From Humulus lupulus (lineage: Eukaryota; Streptophyta; Magnoliopsida; Rosales; Cannabaceae): a stretch of DNA of 64,000 bases. Below are positions 47,370 to 55,662 of this stretch, one piece after another. Under the pieces are notes generated by a model that saw only the letters and a list, made by a program, of their open reading frames with translations, made no database searches and was not told where the DNA came from. The position numbers and the translations under genes were made by a program. Numbering within the stretch: position 1 is the stretch's first letter; each line of letters begins with the position of its first letter. Location: positions 91,421,868-91,485,867 of the forward strand of contig NC_084797.1 in assembly GCF_963169125.1 (NCBI RefSeq). The letters are read 5' to 3'.

Positions 47370-48293
47370 ACCTCACTATATCATTGGTCAATTGAAGGTT
47401 TGTCACTTTATTATTATTATTAAACTTCTCTGAGGGCCTGCTTTGTTTTACAATACAATTACTTTTGTTTTAAAATTTTGGCTGGTATGTGCACTATATC
47501 TTCCTTGTAGGTGAGACTGAACCTGTGAAGATGTTCGAAAGAACTGCTAATCTAGCAAACAATCAGGTTATAAACTATCGATGTGACCCTTCTGAAAAGT
47601 GGTTGGTTTTGATTGGAATTTCCACTGGTGCTCCTGAGGTATGTTCTTATATATTGTAACATCATTTATTAGATTGATACTCATATGTAGATATGCTTTA
47701 TGTATAGATTTTTCATAGGGAAATCCTCATCAAGCCAATATATTTGATGATCTTGGTATTTATATGTTACATTTGTAATGATGTAATCCATGTAGTTAGA
47801 ATAGAAGGGACTGCATCTCCTATAACTAGTTAGTGCCAAAGAGCCTTGTCCAAATGGTCCTTTTGAATTTTCCTGTAACATGCTTTAATACCTTATTGAT
47901 TGCTTGGCAGACTTTGAGCTTTAATTGTCCTATTTATTGTACTTGATTTATTTCTTTGCTCTGTTTGCAGAGGCAAAATCTAATCAAAGGGAATATGCAA
48001 CTCTTTTCAGTGGAACAACAGAGAAGTCAAGCTCTGGAAGCTCATGCTGCTGCTTTTGTACAATTTAAAGTGCGTAAATTATCTTCTCCCTCTCTTTATC
48101 TCTCTTAATTCTCTTGTTTTTTTATCGCACTTGGTATGCATATCATATATGCATATTTGTTGATTGATTGTCGAATTTATACAGGTTCCATGGAATGAGA
48201 ATCCTTCTACTCTCATTTCCTTTGCAACAAAGACTTTTAATGCTGGCCAAATTACATCAAAGCTGCATGTTATAGATCTTGGTGCCCAACGAG
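47370..48293 (+). pseudogene. CHC: captured clathrin heavy chain segment, four exons
   Basis: Exons are 47370-47397 (TSLYHWSIE; 5' edge uncertain), 47511-47638 ([17 protein letters not shown], then [14 protein letters not shown]), 47971-48069 ([20 protein letters not shown]) and 48185-48293 ([19 protein letters not shown], then [11 protein letters not shown]). All four have GT/AG boundaries and join in frame: phase 1 after the first, phase 0 after the second and third. They cover part of the N-terminal beta-propeller of clathrin heavy chain, the adaptor-binding domain of the vesicle coat. No stops interrupt them. Upstream and downstream exons are absent, so this is a captured genomic segment with introns rather than a retrocopy. 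Confidence 0.93.
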
Positions 48294-48880
48294 GTTAGCT
48301 TAGTATTATTTAATTTACCCCCTTTATTAAAAAAGACAAAAATGTTTGATAAGTCTAGAATTTTAATCAGAAATTTATTCCTTTCTTTCTGTCTTGATGA
48401 ATAATTTTTACATCCTTTTGTTGGGAGAGTGCTCTTATGCATGGAGTGATTTGAAAACAACTTCTTGTTTGATGTTGCCTTTAGTGGTTTGGTTTAAGCT
48501 ATTATGGTATGCATGTGGAGGACTGATTATAGAGGCTTGGGCATGTCTAGTTTCATCCTCTACTTATAAAATCCAGTCTTTCTTACTTTATTTGTGCCCT
48601 CCTAGATAGATGTTAAAACTAGTGACATGTGATTATTTTACTGCTTGGCTATTCATGCATTTTTCTGTTGAAATATGTTTTACTGTACATTGGCTTTAAG
48701 GTCTGTTAACTATTTTTTGCACTTTGGAATTGGCACAAATGGAAATCTTCAATTTGTTGTGTTTTGATTATTTAAAAATTTGCCAAGAGTTTCTTTTCTT
48801 GATAGGCTTGTTTGATTTTTCTATAAATTTTTTGGTTTACCTTGTTCTTTCTATTGATATTTTTTTTCTTTATGCTCTAG

Positions 48881-48966
48881 GCGGTGTGTTTTGCTTTAAT
48901 GGGCATTGGCAGCTCATTTCATGCTCAAGAAACTGCTGTGAGGGGGCAATTGGAGAGTCGAGTGTG
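48881..48966 (+). pseudogene. candidate sixth captured exon, unidentified
   Basis: An 86-bp open segment between TATGCTCTAG and GAGTGTG|GTAAAT. It reads AVCFALMGIGSSFHAQETAV then RGQLESRV. The amphipathic, protein-like composition and good flanking splice sites suggest a real exon of another gene, but I do not recognise the family. In a different frame it lies inside a 223-codon open frame (48724-49395) that looks like chance. Confidence 0.45.
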
Positions 48967-49660
48967 GTAAATACTGTTCTTTTCCTGTGTACTGTATTAT
49001 GTTTGGGGTCATTTGGGACATGTTACTTTCTGATTCTTTTAAGATCTGCACGTAAAAGCCTCAACTTATCTGTTTGCATACATATGTTGACAACATCAGG
49101 TTCTGGCCTTCGGGTACTGTGTGACTTCAAGCCATCAACTACAGAGGTTAACATAACAATAAAGCTTTTACTTGTGTTGCTTCTCTCGACAGTGGAGTTT
49201 TGTTGTCTCAGTTCACGTTTTGGTGGCATGATAGACATGGAATCTATCGAGGACGTGGCTAATATTTCTAATGTGTCTGGGATTACACCCATTCTTTGCA
49301 ACTGTACAGTCATTGCTGACCACTGGTCCCTCTCCCTGCAACTGTACAGTCATTGCAACTGTTGTCTTTTAATTTGGCAAATACTAGGAGCTTAGGCATA
49401 TATGCACTATTAGGGGAGAATATTTAGTGCTGAAAATTGTAACTTTTCAATATGTTGAATATTTAAGACTACTTGAATACTTAAAGAACATTTTGTTGTT
49501 GATGACAATATTGAATGTTTTAAACTAATTTGTGGATTGTTAATACAATGTTGAATGTTTTTACTTTTTGTTATTTGAAAATCAAGTTCATTTGATGATG
49601 CTAGTATATATTAGAAAGCTAATTTTAATTATATATAAAAAAATTAAAATATAATAGAAT
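48967..49660. other. right-hand cargo of the CACTA element, unidentified
   Basis: Mixed-composition DNA with a 20-bp direct repeat GCAACTGTACAGTCATTGC (about 49298 and 49340). Coding-like composition continues to about 49390, but no family is recognised on either strand. From about 49400 it becomes AT-rich and leads into the subterminal repeats. Confidence 0.4.
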
Positions 49661-50106
49661 AAATTAGTGTTATACTAAATTAGTGTTATATAAATGAATA
49701 TATAATGAGAATTTAAACTTATCTAAATATTAAAATAATACAAAAATTACACTTTTTATGTAAAGAATTTTGTTTTGCAAACTTCATTATATAACACAAA
49801 TAATGTGTTATACTAAAGTGTAGTATAACACAAAAAATGTGTTATACTAAAGTGTAGTATAACACAAATTTATAAGTATTGAAATGTGTTATATAATCGA
49901 CTATAAATAATAAAATTAAACACTTATCTATTTCTTAAAATAACACAGAAAGTGTGTTATCGTTGACAGTATAATAACACATCTGTGTAACAATGATAAA
50001 GTGTTATGTAAAGTACCCTGACCTACGATAACATACTCGATCTTAGCACATCAAAAAGTGTTATGGTATGTTTTGATAACACATTTTTGGTGTTATTAAA
50101 AGCATT
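49661..50106. repeat. subterminal repeats of the CACTA right end (GTGTTAT / ATAACAC)
   Basis: The heptamer GTGTTAT occurs about nine times and its complement ATAACAC about six times in some 450 bp, often as inverted pairs such as ATAACACAAATAATGTGTTAT (split across 49790-49812). Clustered short subterminal repeats are where CACTA proteins of the TNPA type bind. The left end has no equivalent cluster. Confidence 0.85.
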
Positions 50107-50119
50107 TTTTCTTGTAGTG
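50107..50119 (-). repeat. right terminal inverted repeat of the CACTA element
   Basis: The reverse complement from 50119 reads CACTACAAGAAAA, the standard plant CACTA terminus. The duplicated CTG is at 50120-50122. Confidence 0.92.
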
Positions 50120-50122
50120 CTG

Positions 50123-51891
50123 TAAGGTGCCCCAAATACCGGCTCTGTCCCTGGCGCCAATTCAATCACGAACTCAATCTCCCTGTGTAGAGGTAACCCT
50201 AACAAATCCTATGGAAACACGTCCAGAAACTCACAAACTAATCGGTTTGTCCTGGTCCCACTGGCACGACCTAAGTGGTATCCTCCACGCTAGCTAAGAA
50301 CCCTATGCATCCCTCTTGCAATAGGTCTCTAGCTCTAAGTACATATATAATAGGTATACGGGGTCCATGCACAGTGCCAATGTAAACAAAGGGGTCCTCA
50401 CCCTCGGGCTCAAAGATTACCATCTTCTTCTTGCAATCTAATGTTTCCCTATACTTCTCTAGCCAATCCATACCCAGAATTATATCAAAATCAATCATCA
50501 CCAGCTCCACCAAGTCAACTAATAATTCCCTGCCATCCACTATAACTGGTAGTGATCTAACCCATCTCCTGGAAACCACTAGCTCCCTAGTAGGCAGCAT
50601 AGTACCAAACCCCACAAGATAAAAGTCACATGGTGTACACAATCCATCTATAATCCTACTAGCAACAAAAGAGTGCGTAGCACCCGAATCAATCAAAACA
50701 GTATAAAAGGTCCCAACACTAGAAAGCTGACCTGTAACCATCGAGGGACTAGCCTCGGCCTCTACCTGGGTCAAGGTGAACACCTGAGCTGGCGTTAGGC
50801 TATCCACCTTCTTGGACTCTTCCTTTCTGGCTCTTGGGTAGTCCTTCTTCAGATGCCCCACACTGCCACAAACAAAACAGGTATTCGCCTGACATTCCCC
50901 AATATGGCGCCTCCTACATCGGGTACACTCTGGGAATGCTATCCAGGTCTCACCACCACCCTAGCGGTCCATCTGTATCCCCCTTGGCCTCGTATCTAGC
51001 CCTGGAGCTGAAACTGCATCTGGAGTCTTCCTCTTTTAGTCACTAGGGCCTCCGCCCCTACCAAAACCTATAAATGGAGGTTCTGGCCTCCTAGAATCTC
51101 TTATGGCTGCATTCTCATGCTAGGTCTTGTTCTCTGCACTCTCGGCTGCAAGCACCTTCTCCACAGCATGTGCATAGGTGGTTAATCCTGGCATAGTAGT
51201 AATACGAACATCCGGGCTATCATAGGTTGTAGCCCTTGGAGGAACCTCTCTCTTTTGGTCCTATAAGTGTGCACCAGATCCCCGACAAACTTTGCCAATC
51301 TATCAAACTTCAAGGCGTAATCAGTTACTATCATGTTATCCTCAAGTAACTTACTGAACTCTTCAGCCTTTGTTGCCTTAACTGCGTCGTTGTAGTACTT
51401 AAACAAATTTATGAAATCTTCCCATTCCATAGTGTTTACTACTCTGTTCTAGGATACCACCTCCCACCATATTCGGACATCCTCCCGAACCATGTAACTG
51501 GTGCAGGCCACTCTCTCATTACCACCTACCCTCATAAAGTCTAGGATAGTGGTTATCATGGTCATCCATTGCTCAACCTTCAGTGGATCTGAGTTGCCCT
51601 CTAAAACTGGAGGGTGTTGTTTCCTAAACCTCTCATACAGGGGTTTCCATCTATCTCCCCCTGCCTGCGGCTGCACTACCACTGCCGGTACTGCAGGCTA
51701 GGGGTTCCTTGCTGGAACCTGTTGTTGTCTCAAGAGGCAATCTCTTCTTCCTGCCTCTCTAATCTGGCTTGCATACCAACAAGAACCTGTTGCCAGTATT
51801 TTGGAGCTGGCGGTGGGGCCGGGCTTTGGTCATTCCCTTCTCTGGACTGTAACTCTTGGCCAGCCAACCTCTCTGACCTTCGAGGATTCAT
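50123..51891 (-). pseudogene. element E gag, protease and start of RT
   Basis: The minus-strand gag begins with an ATG at 51891-51889 (MNPRRSERLAG). Gag helices are at 51682-51182 (FINLFKYYNDAVKATKAEEF), a knuckle region at about 50850-50900, and a protease at 50271-50861 with an intact DSGATHSF site. RT resumes at 50205-50123 and continues across the CACTA insertion at 41598. Stops and a frameshift around 51735 disable it. Confidence 0.85.
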
Positions 51892-52380
51892 ACTGATATT
51901 TAACCCACTTTGCAGTGATCAAATTGGTCATTAGGTAAGTAATAACTATACCTCTTGCCGCTTGACGGTCAAAGATCAAACAGATAAACAGACAAATGCA
52001 ATGCTAATAAGCATGCCAACACATAATATACTCATCATGGTGCTAATAAGCACTTCCTGATATTCATCAGCAAATAACAATGCTAATAAGCATTTCTGGC
52101 ATTCATAAGAAATTAACGATGCACATAAACATATCCAGGCATTTACACAAGTATAACAACGCTAATAAGCATGTTTTTTATCATTCATGTAATAGTCAAG
52201 GGCCAGGCCCTATCAGATTGTCTCATGATTCCTAGACAGGCACACAGATAAGGCATTTATATCACATTTAAGCAGTTAAACACATAACCACATAAATAGT
52301 TACTGAACCCTAAGTCGAGCTTGTCTTTAGTGGCGAGTGTACATGCCCGGCCAGGCTTTAGGAACCCTTAAACCTTGGCA

Positions 52381-52392
52381 GCTCTGATACCA
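52381..52392 (-). other. element E primer-binding site (tRNA-iMet)
   Basis: The minus strand reads TGGTATCAGAGC, all 12 positions of the initiator tRNA-Met 3' end, three bases inside the 5' LTR. Confidence 0.92.
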
Positions 52393-52395
52393 AGT

Positions 52396-54884
52396 TGCAA
52401 TACCCTCCTCATCAAGGATCATTATACTGTGTATTTTAAATTATGTTAGACTTGTTAATCAAGTCATTTTGATATAAACGTGTAACTAAGGTTAATGTCA
52501 AGGGTTAGGGTTAAACATTTTGGTCAAAGGAACTGTTGGATTTTATTTAAAAAGTTTCATACATACATGAGATCCCCAAAATATTACAAACAAGTGTTTA
52601 AGAGGGTGTATATACATAAAAAGTTATAATCGACTGACTTAAGCGGAAAAATTAGGGTACAACCCTAGTTCATCTGAGATAATCCTCGGCCGGGGTGGAC
52701 GAGCAGCCGCATATGTACATGCCACCACCGAAGCTCTCCAACTCATGGCTGGTCAAACTTTCCTTTTCTCTTACCTGCCCCACATAGCACCACTGAGCCA
52801 AGGCTCAGCAAGAAAACTGAAACATGTGCATAAACAAAAAATACAGATTCCCAGATACTTATCTAGCATGTCCAGCAGTAACAACCTATTCATAAAGGCA
52901 TACAATTACAAATAAATGGTCATTGGACCACTTTGGGGCCGCTGCCCCGAGTAATTGACCATAGAGTCAACCTCGGGGCCCTATGCCCTAACTATGTGAC
53001 CATAGAGTCACCTAGGGCCTTCGCCCTTAGCTCTAGGTAACTAGCCATAGAGCTAGCCAAACACTTTTATTTTCCATCGACCATTGGGTCGGCCAACGTA
53101 ATAGTACGTTGCTGATTTGGGTCTAAGCCTTTCGACCAGTGCGCAACATGCTATTGCCGTCCTTGACTAATAAGTCAAACCCTAAACATTGTATTCAGAT
53201 ACAGATAGGCATACTTCAATAATACAAGCATGCATACATATTAATCATAATATATCATCAAGAAATTGCAAACATACTAATAACCATGCTCCTTAATGGG
53301 GCCTAGCCCTAGCTACGCAAACCATGCTATGAGTCATGCAACACTTAATCAGGTACAGACTATTTATGTATGTTTAATCAACAAATGAAATGATAGCTTA
53401 AACATAATCATTCTCAGGGACCCAAGCCTTATTCATAACTATTATTAACAGTCGGGCGAAGCCCTAATCACATATATCACGTATTGGGTGGAGTTTTCTT
53501 ACCTCAGGTCCGAGTATAGCGTAAAATAAGAACGATCACAGAGAATGATCCCGGTTCTGAGCCCCCTAGCGATAACCTAATCACAACCATAATATAGGAT
53601 TCCATCAATAATGATCAAATAAAGGCTTCTAGACTGAGTCTAGCCTCAGAGACCTCGAATTCTACTAAACTAGGTAGTAGAACCGATCCCAAGCCCTTAG
53701 GGTTGAGTTCCCACACTCAAAAACCTTCCCGGGGCTCAAAACCCCTTAAGCGCCGCGACCCTAGGAACTTGCGTCGCGGTCCTAGGAACCTGTACCTTAG
53801 CCCTCCCAAGTCAGAGGCCACAACCTCCTTTCTCACTTGACATGCGCCGCGCTGCGCCTTCGCGTTAGACACCCTCCATGGCCCCTGGGTTCAAAAGGGT
53901 CGCGACACCCTAAGAACAGGGCTGCGGCCCGCCCCCACGAACCCAGAATTTCTCTGGTTTTACTTCAGCCAACTCAATCAAAACCATCCCAATTCAATTC
54001 TAAAACAGTAATTTAATCCCCATAATAGATGCAACATATCCCCAGCAGCTAAACCCATCAAAACTCATAAACCCAACATTTGAGCTACAAGCTCAAGAAC
54101 ACTCAAAGCTCAAGAAAAACTTGTCAGAACATTAACTTAAACAGGGATTAAAGCTCTACCTCTGCTGTAAGTGAAGCTCTCCTAGCCACAACCAGTCCCA
54201 AATCCTAACTCGAGCCTTCAATTCCCAAGTCTTCAACCAAGAATCTCCTTAATTCCTCAAGAACTTCACTCACAAGAGAGAGAGAGAGAGAGGGAGAGAG
54301 AGAGTCAGTTGGGTGAGCTACTTCAAGTGTTTTTTGTGTTTTCTTAAGGCTTAAGTTTACTTAAGCTAATCCCGAGGCTCGGGGTATCAAAAACGTCCCC
54401 GAGGGCAAAATGGTCAAAATCCACGGTATTCCCTCCTAATCTCACTAATTCAAAATATATCCTCGATTATTCATTCCCATTACCCGATAACCCGATACTA
54501 TACTAAATACCTGAAATGCCCATTGACTCGCCCCGAGTCGAGTATTGGGTCCCGTTGTGACTTTCCCACTAACTTGCTCCCTAGGATCGTCTAGTGGCGA
54601 GTAACCCAAATAAACCCACATAATAATGTGGTCTCTCACATATATCACATATATACAATTATGCCCATAATAGGCCAAATTACGAATATTTCCCTTCTAA
54701 TAAGAAACAGGCCCACATGCATATTTAAAATTCCTAAACATGCATAACTAGTTATATTATCATATAACTCATATAATCACATAACCATACGCAAATATAT
54801 CATATAAACATATAATTCTATATATTGCCATCCTAGCCCCATAATCAAGGCTCTAAGCCTTATTAGGTAATTTGGGATGTTACA
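52396..54884 (-). repeat. element E, 5' LTR
   Basis: 2,489 bp, from TGCAATACCC (decayed TGTAACGCCC) to TGGGATGTTACA. It aligns along its whole length with the 3' LTR but with many substitutions. It carries the stem-loop at 53659-53682 and a GC-rich block at about 53750-53935. Confidence 0.9.
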
Positions 54885-55028
54885 GTAAACATTCCTATGA
54901 TCAAAACTTTTAAACCCTAATCTGTTAATTACTCTTAGTCGCATGTTTATTTCCAAATAACTTGATTAGCAAGTCCAACACTATTTAAAACACACAGTGC
55001 AATGATCTTGGCTATCCAGAGCGTTACA
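54885..55028 (+). mobile_element. element H 5' LTR, last piece
   Basis: Begins with element E's duplicated GTAAA and ends GAGCGTTACA at 55028. It continues the middle piece (32691-32788) in the same orientation and is followed by a PBS, which shows it is the 3' end of a plus-strand 5' LTR. Confidence 0.75.
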
Positions 55029-55031
55029 ACT

Positions 55032-55043
55032 TGGTATCTAAGC
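55032..55043 (+). other. element H primer-binding site (decayed tRNA-iMet)
   Basis: TGGTATCTAAGC matches the initiator tRNA-Met site in 10 of 12 positions, three bases after the LTR end. Confidence 0.75.
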
Positions 55044-55418
55044 ATTCTAGGTTTAAGGGTTCCTGAAGACTGGTTGGGCATGTACACTCGCCACTAAAGA
55101 CAAGCTCGACTAAGGGTTTTGTAACTATTTATGTGTTTATTTGTTTAACTGATTAAATAAGATATAAATGTTTTATTTGCCTGTCAATTAGGGAGCATGA
55201 GATATACTTATAAGGTCTGGCCCTTTACTGCTATGTGTACATGAAAATGCATGCTTATTAGCATTGTTACTGTATGTTAGGGTTATTCAAATGCTTATTA
55301 GCATTGTGGTTGCATGTATTTGCTTAATTGATGATGTTGGATCGTGGGGTGACTTCTAAAAACCTGTTATCATTGCCTGATCAACCGAGTCTTCAATTTC
55401 AGATATACTTGGATAGTT

Positions 55419-55662
55419 ATGCCTCCAAGTCGATAAGTTCGACTAGCCGGCGCTAAGATCGAGGCTAGAGATGATAACCAGGGCGAGAACCCTCTGCCAA
55501 TCCCTGAGAACTAGCAGCAGTTACTTGCTGATATGCAAACCAGACTTCAAAGTTAAGAGGAACAGATCCGTTTATTGAGACAGCAAGTTCCGCCAGGGAA
55601 TGCTGCACCAGACATGCCACCTGCCGTGGCACCAGTTGTACAGCAGCCCGAGGTTGAAAATA
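55419..55662 (+). pseudogene. element H gag N-terminal stub
   Basis: From ATG 55419 the frame reads MPPSR, a stop, then VRLAGAKIEARDDNQGENP, two more stops, and EEQIRLLRQQVPPGNAAPD. It resembles the gag starts of elements 1 and E (acidic, then Gln-rich coiled-coil-like). It is cut at 55662 by element I. The rest of H is not in the window. Confidence 0.7.

Larger units (their letters stand above)
41599..50119 (+). mobile_element. Pack-CACTA: non-autonomous CACTA transposon carrying host gene exons
   Basis: An 8,521-bp element with ends CACTACACCAAAT (41599) and, in reverse complement from 50119, CACTACAAGAAAA. The 3-bp duplication CTG lies at 41596-41598 and 50120-50122, and removing the element restores a continuous gypsy RT frame. 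CACTACA termini with a 3-bp duplication define the CACTA (En/Spm, CMC) superfamily. No transposase (TNPD/Transposase_21) or TNPA-like frame is seen, so mobility would need help from another copy. The interior carries exon-intron fragments of at least five unrelated genes, all on the plus strand. The strand given is that of the cargo. Confidence 0.93.
32789..54884 (-). mobile_element. element E: Ty3/gypsy retrotransposon carrying three nested insertions
   Basis: Two LTRs (32789-37575 with solo LTR F inside, and 52396-54884) and a perfect 5-bp duplication GTAAA (32784-32788 and 54885-54889). Without solo LTRs F and G and the CACTA element it measures about 8.9 kb. The PBS is intact (52381-52392). 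The coding region is broken and lacks most of integrase. The LTR ends have drifted (TGCAATACCC on the right, TTATA instead of TTACA on the left), so this insertion is clearly older than element 1. Confidence 0.92.

Noticed and set aside
42167..48293. Helitron capture of the exons
   Set aside because: No TC...CTRR ends or hairpin define the block; CACTACA termini with a CTG duplication fit a CACTA element.
48724..49395. 223-codon plus-strand frame as an intact gene
   Set aside because: Leu/Cys/Phe-rich translation without a domain. It runs through apparent splice sites in a captured fragment whose exon-like frame is a different register. Kept only as an observation.
41599..50119. Ordinary host gene with many exons on the plus strand
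   Set aside because: The exons belong to five unrelated protein families in series, bounded by transposon termini and a target duplication.
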